Source: Rhodoferax sp.
GTDB lineage: Bacteria > Pseudomonadota > Gammaproteobacteria > Burkholderiales > Burkholderiaceae_C
Reading direction: 5' to 3'
NCBI GenBank assembly: GCA_023231075.1
Contig: JALNWC010000003.1
Coordinates: forward strand, 1 to 32,086
Length of the DNA: 32,086 nucleotides
Position numbers and translations under genes: made by a program. Positions 1 to 8,723 of this stretch are shown here, in pieces. Under the pieces are notes generated by a model. The model saw nothing but the letters and a program-made list of their open reading frames with translations. It was not told where the DNA came from and did not search any database. How positions within the stretch are numbered: position 1 is the first letter of the stretch; each line of letters opens with the position of its first letter.

Positions 1-1
1 A

Positions 2-274
2 CGTCTTGATGGCAGGGGCTACCCGTTTCGACCACGCGAACTGCCTCTCGGCTCGCGCATCATCGCGGTGGCGGATATCTTCACTGCGATCACCGAAAAC
101 CGCCCTTATCGCCGTGGCATGGACCGGACGCAGTGTCTGGCAGTGCTCGACAAGCTCGTCGCTGAGGGCGCCATCGACGGCGATGTGGTGGCGGTGTTAC
201 GTCATGATTTCGACCAGATTCATCACATCCGCCGCCGGTCGCTGCAAGCGCAGGCGAGTGAAGGCGACACGTGA
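2..274 (+). CDS. HD-GYP domain phosphodiesterase, C-terminal end (partial)
   Basis: Only the last 90 codons are in the window; the frame is open to the left edge. The visible piece reads RLDGRGYP, then GSRIIAVADIFTAITENRPYR. These are the end of the HD-GYP signature and the following helix in cyclic-di-GMP phosphodiesterases of the HD-GYP family. In that family the protein hydrolyses c-di-GMP in the cytoplasm, often behind a response-regulator or sensor domain, which cannot be seen here. The gene ends 135 bases before nnrS and has no visible tie to denitrification. Family assignment is firm; any sensory role is unknown because the N-terminus is missing. Confidence 0.85.
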   Translation, partial: RLDGRGYPFRPRELPLGSRIIAVADIFTAITENRPYRRGMDRTQCLAVLDKLVAEGAIDGDVVAVLRHDFDQIHHIRRRSLQAQASEGDT

Positions 275-350
275 CTGCCGCCGCGGCCGGCAGCTTGAAC
301 GTGTCTAATTTCAGCCGACTTCAAAATGAAGCAGGAAATGTGAGGTCCAT

Positions 351-413
351 ATGACGATCGACGCAAGCATTTTGATGAATGGCTCCGCATCGATGGGAAA
401 GGAAAGACATTGA
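351..413 (+). CDS. possible 20-codon upstream ORF overlapping the nnrS start
   Basis: An ATG at 351, preceded by GTGAGG, opens a 20-codon frame whose TGA (411-413) overlaps the TTG start of nnrS (410-412) as TTGA. Such overlap is typical of translational coupling, and a weak TTG start would benefit from it. The peptide, MTIDASILMNGSASMGKERH, is not recognised. It could be chance or the remnant of a longer gene. Confidence 0.3.
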   Translation: MTIDASILMNGSASMGKERH

Positions 414-1720
414 AACGGATCCCCATCAAGCCAGCTGCCGTAAACAACGCTTCACGTGCAGTGAGGGGCAACCTCGTGACGCCACCCTGGAGGCCGATCT
501 GGCTACTGGCTGCACCCCACCGCCTGGCTTTTTTCATGGCTGCGCTCATGCTGGTAATGAGTTCGATCTGGTGGGGAATCTTATTGGTGACGCGGGCTCT
601 CAGCTTAGCTCTGTACTGGGCCGTGCCGGTTTCGGCGGCTCATGGGCTGCTGATGACCATGGGGTTCATGCCACTGTTTTTTGCTGGGTTTCTTTTCACA
701 GCCGGACCCAAGTGGTTGCGTCTGCGGGAGGTCACGGCGCGCAGTTTGTTGCCGGGCTTGATGTTCATGCTGGCTGGCTGGGTCATCGTCCTGATCGGCT
801 TTCATACCTACGCCCTGGTGTCCTGCGCAGGCGTGATATTGGTCGCTGCCGGCTGGACAGTTCTGAGCGTGAAATTCTCCATGATGGTGCGACGAAGCGA
901 TGTGCCCGACCGTATCCACGCTCGCCTGGTGGCACTCGCATGTGGCGTTGGCGCCATCGCGTTGTGGACGGCGGCGGTGTCGCTGGCCATCAGTTCGGAG
1001 TTGATGCTGCGAACCGCCACGCAGATGGGGTTATGGGGATTCATTGCGACCATATTCGCAGTGGTGTCTCACCGCATGATTCCATTCTTCGGTGCCAGCG
1101 CAGTTCCGTTTCTCGATGTATGGCGGCCGATGTGGTTGCTGTGGGTAATGATCACTGTGCTGTGGCTGGAGGCCGTGTTTAGTGCAGCGGAGTTGTGGTA
1201 CCGGCCTTTTTCCGCCGCAATGCGATGGGGTCAGGTCGCTGTCGAATTGCCAGCCTCCCTTCTATTGCTCTGGTTAGCGATACGCTGGGGTCTGGTGCAG
1301 AGCCTGAAAATCCGGCTTATCGCCATGCTTCACGGCGGCTTCACGTGGTTGGGGATTTCCTTCGCGCTGAGTGCCCTGTCCCACACACTGATGGCGCTGA
1401 CAGATGGAGCACACTCTCTGGGACTTGCACCGCTGCATGCCATGACCATGGGTTATCTAGGCGCCACCATGTTCGCGATGACCACGCGGGTGAGCAGTGG
1501 GCACGGTGGCCGACCTGTCGCCGCAGACAACACTGCCTGGACCTTGTACTGGATACTGCAGGCCGCCGTTCTGTTGCGCGTCATCGCGGCAATATGGCCC
1601 GCAGCTAGCACACCGTTTACGCTGCTGGCGATTGCTGCGTGGACAGCGGCCACGCTGGGTTGGGCGATCCGGTATGGTCGCTGGTTTGGTCGCCCCCGCC
1701 TGGACGGTCGACCCGGTTAG
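410..1720 (+). CDS. nnrS: NnrS family heme-copper membrane protein
   Basis: 436 aa with about twelve hydrophobic segments, running from PHRLAFFMAALMLV near residue 40 to the end. The early segment HGLLMTMGFMPLFFAGFLF is typical of NnrS, a heme- and copper-containing inner-membrane protein found with denitrification genes and linked to protection from nitric oxide and nitrosative stress. Length fits the family (about 400). The start is a TTG at 410, chosen because AAAGGAAAG precedes it and no ATG lies close by in frame. The gene points towards the nos cluster but is separated from it by a nested insertion sequence, so any former shared regulation may be lost. Assignment rests on sequence pattern and context. 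Confidence 0.85.
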   Translation: MKRIPIKPAAVNNASRAVRGNLVTPPWRPIWLLAAPHRLAFFMAALMLVMSSIWWGILLVTRALSLALYWAVPVSAAHGLLMTMGFMPLFFAGFLFTAGPKWLRLREVTARSLLPGLMFMLAGWVIVLIGFHTYALVSCAGVILVAAGWTVLSVKFSMMVRRSDVPDRIHARLVALACGVGAIALWTAAVSLAISSELMLRTATQMGLWGFIATIFAVVSHRMIPFFGASAVPFLDVWRPMWLLWVMITVLWLEAVFSAAELWYRPFSAAMRWGQVAVELPASLLLLWLAIRWGLVQSLKIRLIAMLHGGFTWLGISFALSALSHTLMALTDGAHSLGLAPLHAMTMGYLGATMFAMTTRVSSGHGGRPVAADNTAWTLYWILQAAVLLRVIAAIWPAASTPFTLLAIAAWTAATLGWAIRYGRWFGRPRLDGRPG

Positions 1721-1901
1721 GGTAAATTATTTCAAATGACTGCAGGTCCATACACCATCATCGGCAACTGCATGAAAGCACGCGCTTTGCCGCCGCAAAA
1801 AAGCGATGCATGGATCAGTGCGTCTGCACTTAACACCATGACAAATCTTGTTATGCCAGCGTCGGTAAAAATCTGAATATCCGTAAAAATCGGGGCATCT
1901 A
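1721..1901. other. intergenic region left of the insertion sequences
   Basis: No gene seen. GTAAAAATC occurs twice, at 1865-1873 and 1883-1891, 18 bases apart. The TA at 1900-1901 is the left copy of the probable TA target duplication of the IS630 element. Confidence 0.4.
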
Positions 1902-1904
1902 GTA

Positions 1905-1912
1905 GTTCGTTT
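1905..1912. repeat. 8-bp target site duplication, left copy
   Basis: GTTCGTTT immediately left of the IS1595 element, repeated at 3006-3013. Eight bases is the usual duplication for IS1595. The duplicated bases belong to the terminal repeat of the surrounding IS630 element. Confidence 0.85.
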
Positions 1913-3005
1913 CATGCTTATCCGGTTGCTTCCCAAGCCTGAATCGGCGATCATTCAGGCACTGTGGTAGTCAAGCTTGAATTCCCAACATCCCTGCCTG
2001 ACTTCATGAGGCTGTTTCCGGATGATGGCGCCTGCGCAGCGCACTTGGAGTTGATCCGTTGGCCCGAGGGTTTTGTCTGCCAATACTGCGCAGGGCTTGG
2101 TGAACCGTCGCGTTTCGCGAACCGGTCCTCGGTGGTGCTTCGATGCCGCCACTGCAAGCGAGACACATCGCTCACGGCTGGCACGGTCATGCAGCGCACC
2201 CATACGCCGATCTCGATTTGGTTTTGGGCCGCATACCTCGTGTCGAGCCAGACGCCTGGCATGAGCGCGGTGCAGTTTCAGCGCCAACTCGGCCTGAAGC
2301 GCTACGAAACGGCCTTCCAGATCCTGCACAAGCTGCGTGCGGCGATGGTGCGCCCTAATCGCGACCGCATTGGCGGAGATTTCCCGGTTGAAGTCGATGA
2401 GACGTGGGTTGGGGGCCGCACGCGCGGCGAGGGGCGTGGACAGCACCACAAGACACTGGTTGTGGCTGCGGTCGAGCAACGCAAGCGCAAAGAGAACGAG
2501 GGGGCACGGGATTCGCGCAAGGCAGTCCCGCGTCGCGGTGGCCTCTACGCGGGGCGTCTGCGCCTGCACGTCGCGGCTGATCGTTCGGCGAAGTCGCTTG
2601 AGAGCTTCGTGATTGACTCGGTGCAGCCAGCCACCCACATCACGACCGACGACTGGTCGGGTTACATCGGGCTCGCGCAAAAGGGCTATCGGCTCACACA
2701 GGTCGCACAACGCGGCGATCCTGACATTGCCGAGCAGCACTTGCCGCTCGTCCACCTTGTATTCGGCAACCTGAAGACTTGGCTCAATGGCGTTCACCAT
2801 GGCGTCTCGCCGCAGCATCTCCAGGCGTACCTCAACGAGTTCACGTTTCGCTTCAACCGGCGGTTCTTCCCATTCAACGCATTCCAGAGCCTGCTGGGCA
2901 TCGGAGCAGCTGCGCCTGCGATGACTTACGCCGAGCTCTACAACGTTGGGCACCGACCAAAACCGTCGGGCAGAAAAGTCGTTGGGAACTAACCGGATAA
3001 GCATG
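1913..3005 (+). mobile_element. IS1595-family insertion sequence, apparently complete
   Basis: 1093 bp with 24-bp terminal inverted repeats (1913-1936 and 2982-3005) beginning CATGCTTATCCGGTT; 22 of 24 bases match. It is flanked by a perfect 8-bp direct repeat, GTTCGTTT. It contains one intact transposase on the plus strand. Intact ends, intact gene and perfect duplication suggest a recent insertion. Confidence 0.9.
1964..2992 (+). CDS. IS1595 family transposase
   Basis: 342 aa. The N-terminal zinc ribbon has CQYC near residue 41 and CRHC near residue 64. A DDE-type (ISXO2-like) catalytic core follows: VEVDETWVGGR near residue 143, TDDWSGY near 227, and NLKTWLNGVHHGVSPQHLQAYLNEF near 270, which holds the conserved Asn/Lys region of this family. 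The frame starts at GTG 1964; the next in-frame ATG is at 2006, but family members usually begin with the LPDFMRLFPDD-type stretch, so the GTG start fits better. It catalyses cut-and-paste-type transposition of the surrounding element. No defect seen. Confidence 0.9.
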   Translation: MVVKLEFPTSLPDFMRLFPDDGACAAHLELIRWPEGFVCQYCAGLGEPSRFANRSSVVLRCRHCKRDTSLTAGTVMQRTHTPISIWFWAAYLVSSQTPGMSAVQFQRQLGLKRYETAFQILHKLRAAMVRPNRDRIGGDFPVEVDETWVGGRTRGEGRGQHHKTLVVAAVEQRKRKENEGARDSRKAVPRRGGLYAGRLRLHVAADRSAKSLESFVIDSVQPATHITTDDWSGYIGLAQKGYRLTQVAQRGDPDIAEQHLPLVHLVFGNLKTWLNGVHHGVSPQHLQAYLNEFTFRFNRRFFPFNAFQSLLGIGAAAPAMTYAELYNVGHRPKPSGRKVVGN

Positions 3006-3013
3006 GTTCGTTT
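3006..3013. repeat. 8-bp target site duplication, right copy
   Basis: GTTCGTTT, identical to 1905-1912, immediately right of the IS1595 element. Confidence 0.85.
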
Positions 3014-3031
3014 CACTAAAATAGATACGTA

Positions 3032-4170
3032 TCAAGCGACGCCAAGGTCGAACTTGTTCCAACGAAATACCACAGGTGCGGCATTGATCTCTGCAATGCC
3101 TTTGAGAATGCGCTGCTTCAGGTCCTCTTTCGATGTGACTCGGATGTGTCGCAGGAAGGTGCGCGCCATCTTCGAGAAAGCACACTCGATTAAGTTGAGC
3201 CAGGAGCCATGCTTGGGCGTATGAACATACTCGAAGCGCCCGGGGCGCTCGCTTAGATAGGCCATGGTCTCCTTGGAGATGTGGGCCGAGTGGTTGTCCA
3301 ACACCACGCGGATGATGGCCTCCTCGGGGTAGTGCGCGTCAATCTGCTTGAGCAGTCCGATGAACTCGACGCTGCGGTGGCGGTCCTCCACGTTGGCGAA
3401 GATGTGCCCCGAGTGCAGATCGATGCCGGCCAGGATCGACACCGTGCCGTGACGAACGTATTCGTAGTCGCGCCCGACGGCTGGCGCCTTGCCCGGCACC
3501 GGCGGCAGATCGGGCGCAGTCAGACCGATGGCCTGCACGCCAGGCTTCTCATCGACGCTGACGGTGTAGATGGGATTGGGCCGCGCGTCATGAACGGCGC
3601 CCTGCGCGTAGATCGACACGTCCCGATAGACCATCAGCACCTCCTGCATCTTGCGGTCGAAGTCCGGGTCGCGCTTTTCGAGGTAGTAGCGGATCTTGTG
3701 CGGATTGATGTCGTTGTCGTCGAGGATGCGCCAGACCGTGCTCTTGCCAGCATTGGCCAGACGGATGAAGCCTGCTGCACCGGCGTGTTCGCTGACAAAC
3801 CTTGCCAGTCCCGAGATCGACAACAGTTCGGCCGCCAGCCCATGGTTCTTGGGTTGGGTGCAGGCAATGCTGACCACCCAGGCCTTGGCCTCATCGCTGA
3901 TTTCAGGCTCATGCGGCCGGTGGTACTTGTCCTTGAGCCCCATCTGCGCACCTGCCGCCAAGGCCTTGTCCACGCAGCGATAGATCATCGGTCGGCTGAA
4001 TCCAAGCTGTCGTTGGAGCTCGGTGATCGAAATGCCGTCAGCGTAGCCCAGCAACACCTTGGCTCGCTCGACTTCCGTGTGGGTGCCGTGCGCGAAGCCG
4101 ACAAGTCCTTGAGTGCAGTCCGCTGCTCGGCTGACAGCACCAGCGCCGCACGTTTGGATTTTCTTGCCAT
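3032..4170 (-). pseudogene. IS630 family transposase, frameshifted
   Basis: The N-terminal helix-turn-helix part starts at ATG 4170 (MARKSKRAALVLSAEQRTAL), behind AAGGCGGTG. It runs in one frame to about 4075 (SASRTAPTR). The rest (EVERAKVLLGYADG onward to 3032) is in another frame. Restoring one base near 4075, where the coding strand reads CACGGAAGTC, would join them. The remainder carries the DDE triad of the IS630/Tc1-mariner superfamily: SVDEKPGVQ, RVVLDNHSAH and WLNLIECAFSKM. Joined length would be about 379 aa. No clear slippery sequence is visible, so decay is more likely than programmed frameshifting, though a sequencing error is possible. Confidence 0.8.
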
Positions 4171-4312
4171 GATCACCGCCTTCAAGAGGTGAAGAAGAAG
4201 TATGGCAATTATCACTCAATTCGTAATTTAATTGATGGAACGGAATACTAGTCAAATTTCGACTTATGCAGCAACGCCCTCACGCAACCAGTATTGAGCG
4301 GGCTACTTGGCC

Positions 4313-5347
4313 TCAACCGCGTCTCAAGCGTTGCGCCATGCCAGGCGACAGCCAGAGGCTGCTGTCGGCATCGACGATCAATGCATCCAGTCCAGGAGTG
4401 CGGGCAATCCGGGTCCGCCCAGCCTCGGCCCCCGCCACCATCAGGGCTGCGCCGACGCCGTTGATGAGCTCCAATTGCTCACTGATTAATGTCACACCGT
4501 GTGGGCCATGGGTTGGGTAGCCAGTTTTGGGATTCAAGATGTGATGAAAGCGCTGCCCTTGGTACATGAAAAAGCGCTCGTAATCGCCTGAGGCCGCCAC
4601 AAAACCTTGGCTCAGAGCCACCGCGCCCAACAGTTGACTGGGTTGTCGCGGGTCGCGCAAGCCGACGCGCCAGGGGCGGCCATTCAACTGGCCCGTCACC
4701 AGCACGTCACCACCGCCATTGATCATCGCGTTGACCACACCATGGCTCTGAAGTCGCCGCAGGCCAGCTTGAAGAATGGGTAGTTTGGCAATGCCGCCCA
4801 GATCCAGCTGCATGCCTCTTTGTGTCAGATAGGCCGTGCCCGCACGTTCATTGATTAGCAAGCCTGTCTTTTGATCGACCAGCCGCAATTGCGCAGCGAT
4901 CTGCTGCTTTGAGGGGATGGACGGATGCTCGTGGCTGAAATCCCAGTCCCGCAAAGATCCGACCGTGGCATCAAAAGCCCCGCCACTGGCCTGTCCCGCC
5001 TGACGCGCCATCAACAGCACGCGCAGCAACTCCGGCTGTACTGGCACCGGTTGCAGACCCGCCATCAGATTGATGGCGCTAAGCGCGCTAGTCACACGGT
5101 AGCGGCTCATCATGTCGGCCAATCGGGTCATCTCGGCGAATGCCGTCTCGGCCGCAGCGGCCAGGGCTACGCTGTCATTGCCCTGCAGCGTCAGGTCGAC
5201 CCGCGTGCCCATCAGGATTTGCGAGGACTGATGAACATCAGCCTTGGCCTGCACCGGCGGCACCACCAGGCCACACGCTAACAGTGGCAAGGCCAGTGCA
5301 AGCCGACGCCGCCCGTGTTGAATGCGATCAGACGTAGGAGAAGTCAT
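4313..5347 (-). CDS. apbE: ApbE/NosX-type FAD:protein FMN transferase
   Basis: 344 aa from ATG 5347, chosen over an upstream in-frame ATG (5416) because GAAGGAG lies 6-7 bases before it. The N-terminus, GRRRLALALPLLACGLVV, resembles a Tat or Sec export signal. The mature part has ApbE features: MGTRVDLTLQG, FDATVGSLRDWDF, LDLGGIAK, NAMINGGGDVLVTG and HHILNPKTGYP. ApbE proteins move FMN from FAD to a threonine of a target protein in the periplasm. Next to nosR the obvious target is the NosR flavin domain, the role described for NosX. It lies 19 bases behind the cytochrome c gene on the same strand, so the two are probably cotranscribed. Confidence 0.9.
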   Translation of the reverse strand: MTSPTSDRIQHGRRRLALALPLLACGLVVPPVQAKADVHQSSQILMGTRVDLTLQGNDSVALAAAAETAFAEMTRLADMMSRYRVTSALSAINLMAGLQPVPVQPELLRVLLMARQAGQASGGAFDATVGSLRDWDFSHEHPSIPSKQQIAAQLRLVDQKTGLLINERAGTAYLTQRGMQLDLGGIAKLPILQAGLRRLQSHGVVNAMINGGGDVLVTGQLNGRPWRVGLRDPRQPSQLLGAVALSQGFVAASGDYERFFMYQGQRFHHILNPKTGYPTHGPHGVTLISEQLELINGVGAALMVAGAEAGRTRIARTPGLDALIVDADSSLWLSPGMAQRLRRG

Positions 5348-5366
5348 GATCACTCCTTCAAACGGG

Positions 5367-5753
5367 TCAGCGCGCCTGATCCGCCATGTAATTGACGGCG
5401 GCCTTGACCTCGTCATCGGTTAGCGTCGCATTGGCACCGCGCGCGGGCATTTGGCCCTTGGCGCCGGTGAATCCCTCGAGCGCGTGCTTGTAAAGCATGT
5501 CATTGCCTTGGGCGATACGCGGACCCCAGTCGGCTTTGTCGCCCGGCTTGGGCGCACCACCCGCACCAACGGCGTGGCACATAGCACAGACCCTGCCAAA
5601 GACCGACTTGCCCACGGTGTTCTCTACCACCGGAGCGGGTGCAGGCGCAGCGACAGGTGCCGGCGTGGTGGCAGGCGTGGGGGCGTCTTTTTGTCCGCAA
5701 GCAGCCAAAAAGGCCAAGCTCAGCGTCGCCAGCAGCAGTGTGGGTTTGTTCAT
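5367..5753 (-). CDS. lipoprotein c-type cytochrome of the nos region
   Basis: 128 aa. It has a lipoprotein signal with lipobox LAAC (Cys19), then an Ala/Pro-rich linker (residues 25-42) and a single heme-binding CAMCH near residue 56. A late MPARG supplies the likely axial methionine, and the whole resembles cytochrome c5/c552 types. ATG 5753 is preceded by CAGGAGATC. It is probably a membrane-anchored periplasmic electron carrier. Because it diverges from nosR and heads the apbE transcript, it may feed electrons to NosZ or NosR. That role is inferred from context; similar small cytochromes occur at other nos loci. Confidence 0.85.
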   Translation of the reverse strand: MNKPTLLLATLSLAFLAACGQKDAPTPATTPAPVAAPAPAPVVENTVGKSVFGRVCAMCHAVGAGGAPKPGDKADWGPRIAQGNDMLYKHALEGFTGAKGQMPARGANATLTDDEVKAAVNYMADQAR

Positions 5754-5976
5754 TGTTGATCTCCTGAAACTCAGTTGAGTGGACCTGTGACGGCATGTTT
5801 GGATTTTTTATGCCCAAAAATAAGTCCGCACACGTTAAAGATGTATTATACATGCATTAAATCTTTCTCACCATGTTGATGCCTATTGAACCAACTAACG
5901 CGACCTTGGATCCCCACCCAGACCGGCTTGCATGGGGCATTGCAGACAGACAGCGCTCACCACACAACGTTAAGTT
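5754..5976. promoter_or_regulatory. divergent promoter region between the cytochrome c gene and nosR
   Basis: 223 bases with no gene, expected to hold both divergent promoters. A weak FNR/Dnr-like site, TTGATGCCTATTGA, lies at 5876-5889: the left half is good and the right half poor. It is about 90 bases before the nosR start. The stretch 5843-5855 (ATGTATTATACAT) is a near-palindrome and AT-rich enough for a -10 region. Oxygen or NO control through a CRP/FNR-family regulator is usual for nos genes but is only suggested here. Confidence 0.4.
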
Positions 5977-8670
5977 ATGTATTCGCAAAGCCAATGTCTG
6001 GCGGCTAGGGTGAATTTCTACCTGGCCGCGTTGTTGATGGTGTTTGCCATGGGCGCAAGCGGTGCGCGCGCGGCCACCGGCTCCTACAACGCGGAGCTGC
6101 CGCCTGAACTCAACAGCGCCAAAAATTTATGCGCCCTCGTGCCTTGTTCAGAGGTGTTTCCTGGTGCCAGCAGCTTTTCTGAACGCATGGGCCAGCCGCC
6201 ATATGTCGAGGCCTATGGCGAGCACAAGGAAGACAACAAGGACACGAAGAGCACGAAGAAAGATGAGACGCAGTCCCAAGGTGGGCAGAACAACGGCAAG
6301 AAGGAACTGCTGGGCTATGTGATGCTGTCCACCGACATCACCGACATGCCGGCCTACTCGGGCAAGCCGGTCGTCACGCTGATCGGCATGGACCTGAAGG
6401 GCCGCTTCGTGGGCGTGAAGGTGCTCAAGCATTCCGAGCCCATCCTGCTGCTGGGCATCCCCGAATCGGCGCTGCTGAACTTCAACCAGCAATACGTTGG
6501 CAAGTCGGTCGCCGACAAGATTGAGGTCGGCCAGTCCCGGCCTGATGAAGGCGTGCTGGGGGTGGATGCGATCTCGGGCGCCACCGTCACCGTGATCACG
6601 CAAAACCAGGTCATGATGACGGCGGGCACGGCGGTTGCGCGCCAGGTCGGCATCCTCGCGCCGACGGTGCGCGAGCCGGCTCGCTTTGTAGCGAGCGGCC
6701 AGCACCTGAGTTGGGCGCAACTGGTCAAGCAGGGCAGCGTGCAGCGTCTGCGGGTGTTGCCCCAAGACGTGGGCATGGAGCGCGGCAGCGAGCCCTTTAT
6801 TGAGCTGTGGTTTGGCGACCTCAACCATCCTGACATCGGCGCCAGCCTGCTTGGGGAGAACGTCTGGAACAACCTGCACTTGCAGTTCAAGGAAGGCGAG
6901 CACGCCATCTTCATCATCCGCACGGCGGGCACCGAATCATTCAAGGGCTCGGGCTTTGTGCGCGGTGGCATATACGACCGCGTACAAGTCAAGCAGGGAG
7001 CGGATTCCTTCACCTTTCGCGACACCGACTACCTCAACCTCTATGGCCTTGCCGCAGCCGGGGCACCGGCCTTTACTGAATCAGCCATCTTCATCATCCG
7101 CTCCAAGACCTTCTCTGCGGCCTATCCCTGGAAGCTGTCATTCATGGGCAACCGCGTGGACCGCGCCACCGGCAAGCGCAGCTTTGCTACCTTCGATGCC
7201 AAATACTGGCTGGCCGCCGACCTGTTGCAAGGCGGCCGACCGGTGATGGAAGAAACCGCAGCGCCCTGGGTGCAGGTGTGGAAATCGCGCGCCGTGGGGA
7301 TTGCCCTGTTCGCCGCCTTGCTGATCATGGTCACCGTGGTCTATGCCTTTCGTGAAAAGCTCACGCGCCTTTCAACCCACAAAAACAAGTGGCCGGTGAA
7401 TGCCTTTAAATACAGCGCCTGGGCCTTGAGCATCGGTTTTGTCGGCTTTGGTGTCATGGCGCAGCCTTCCATCACCCAGGTGCTGACCTGGCTGCACACC
7501 CTGCTGTTTCATTGGACCTGGTCTCTATTTCTCTCCGACCCCTTCATTTTCCTGTTCTGGATCTTTATCATCCTCACCGTGTTTCTGTACGGGCGTGGCC
7601 TGTTCTGCGGCTGGATGTGTCCGTTTGGCTCCCTGTCCGAGGCCCTGTACAAGCTCGGCGGCCTGATCGGCTTGAAGCGCTTTCAGGGTCATTTACCACG
7701 CGTCTGGCATGACCGGCTCAAGTGGGTGAAGTACGCGGTGTTCTTGGGCCTGCTGACGGTGTCTTTGTTTTCCTTGGGTCTGGCCGAAATGCTGTCCGAG
7801 GTGGAGCCCTTCAAGACCACTTTCCTGGTGGGCATCAGCAACCGTGCCTGGCCTTATGGCCTGTTTGTTGCTGCGATTCTGGGCCTGTCGATCTTCATCG
7901 AGCGTCCCTACTGCAAATACATCTGCCCACTCGGCGCCGCACTGGCCATGCCCAGCACCTTCCGCTGGTTCGGCCTGCCGCGCAAGCAGGACTGCAACAG
8001 CTGCAAAGCCTGCGCCGTCGGTTGTGGCTCGCTGGCGATCGACGCCGATGGCCGCATCGACCACCGCGAATGTCTGCACTGCCTGGATTGCCTGGTCCTG
8101 TACACCGATGTGAAAGGTTGCCCGCCACTGGCCAAGGAGCGCAAGCGACGCGAACGGGACGGTCTGGAGATCACGCCCATTGGGCGCGACGGCTATTTCA
8201 TTCCGATCCACGCCACTCCGATGGATGCCAAGGTCAGTCAAGGCCCCGACCCGCGCATGCCGACCGACCCGGTGCCGCGGCCCCACAAAACACAGGCCCG
8301 GTTTGGGCGGGCACTCTGGCTTGAATTGGTAGACCACCTGTGGCCCTGGAGCGCCGAGGGATGGACGTCGCAACGAGCGCTACAGATCGCCGGCTTGTCG
8401 CTGGCACTGGCCGCCACCGTGGCTTGGGTGCTGGCAGCAACGGGGCGCCTGTCGGCCAGCGCCATCATTGGCTGGTGGATCGGCTGGAGCGTTTACGAGG
8501 TTCTGATTCGACTGTCGGGGCGCCGCTATGTGAAGGACGGCCCCTGGTGGCAGGGCCACTACCGCTATGCCAGTGTCATGGACATGCTGAGTTACGTGGG
8601 CTTCAAAAACTTGCTCATTGGTGCCGCGTTGTTTCTGGGCCTCAAAGCAGTGGGGCTGCTACTGGTATGA
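5977..8670 (+). CDS. nosR: NosR, membrane flavin/iron-sulfur protein for N2O respiration
   Basis: 897 aa. An N-terminal signal (about residues 12-33) is followed by a periplasmic FMN-binding domain with DAISGATVTV near 197-206; its Thr is the expected covalent FMN site. Several membrane helices begin near 435. Two CxxxCP motifs are present (CGWMCP near 543, CKYICP near 646), then two ferredoxin-type clusters (CNSCKACAVGC near 672, CLHCLDC near 698). The family passes electrons from quinol to NosZ and is needed for its activity. The protein is longer than textbook NosR (about 720-750): a Lys/Glu/Gln-rich insert at about 81-110 and a C-terminal extension with two hydrophobic segments account for it. 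No strong ribosome site precedes ATG 5977; GTG 6010 is a possible start. Confidence 0.93.
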   Translation: MYSQSQCLAARVNFYLAALLMVFAMGASGARAATGSYNAELPPELNSAKNLCALVPCSEVFPGASSFSERMGQPPYVEAYGEHKEDNKDTKSTKKDETQSQGGQNNGKKELLGYVMLSTDITDMPAYSGKPVVTLIGMDLKGRFVGVKVLKHSEPILLLGIPESALLNFNQQYVGKSVADKIEVGQSRPDEGVLGVDAISGATVTVITQNQVMMTAGTAVARQVGILAPTVREPARFVASGQHLSWAQLVKQGSVQRLRVLPQDVGMERGSEPFIELWFGDLNHPDIGASLLGENVWNNLHLQFKEGEHAIFIIRTAGTESFKGSGFVRGGIYDRVQVKQGADSFTFRDTDYLNLYGLAAAGAPAFTESAIFIIRSKTFSAAYPWKLSFMGNRVDRATGKRSFATFDAKYWLAADLLQGGRPVMEETAAPWVQVWKSRAVGIALFAALLIMVTVVYAFREKLTRLSTHKNKWPVNAFKYSAWALSIGFVGFGVMAQPSITQVLTWLHTLLFHWTWSLFLSDPFIFLFWIFIILTVFLYGRGLFCGWMCPFGSLSEALYKLGGLIGLKRFQGHLPRVWHDRLKWVKYAVFLGLLTVSLFSLGLAEMLSEVEPFKTTFLVGISNRAWPYGLFVAAILGLSIFIERPYCKYICPLGAALAMPSTFRWFGLPRKQDCNSCKACAVGCGSLAIDADGRIDHRECLHCLDCLVLYTDVKGCPPLAKERKRRERDGLEITPIGRDGYFIPIHATPMDAKVSQGPDPRMPTDPVPRPHKTQARFGRALWLELVDHLWPWSAEGWTSQRALQIAGLSLALAATVAWVLAATGRLSASAIIGWWIGWSVYEVLIRLSGRRYVKDGPWWQGHYRYASVMDMLSYVGFKNLLIGAALFLGLKAVGLLLV

Positions 8671-8723
8671 ACTCATATCAAAAAATTTGAACTGTCTTAC
8701 AACCCAAGAAAGGAAAATTCTCC

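Larger units (their letters stand above)
1902..4248 (-). mobile_element. IS630-family insertion sequence, interrupted by an IS1595-family element
   Basis: The left end GTAGTTCGTTTC (1902 on) and the reverse complement of the right end GTATTCCGTTCC (up to 4248) match imperfectly. Both are flanked by TA (1900-1901 and 4249-4250), the target used by the IS630 family. Without the inserted IS1595 element and its 8-base duplication the length is about 1.25 kb, normal for IS630. The transposase lies on the minus strand and carries a frameshift. The left terminal repeat is split by the IS1595 insertion, so the element is probably immobile. Confidence 0.75.

Noticed and set aside
1955..3016. 353-codon open frame antisense to the IS1595 transposase
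   Set aside because: The plus strand encodes a complete transposase with catalytic motifs; the antisense frame spans the IS end and shows no domain.
3281..4192. 303-codon plus-strand frame opposite the IS630 transposase
   Set aside because: Mirror of the transposase reading frame with no domain signature.
8671..8723. TCAAAAAATTTGA near the nosZ start as an FNR/Dnr site
   Set aside because: The half sites do not have the TTGAT-N4-ATCAA layout or spacing, and nosZ is probably cotranscribed with nosR.
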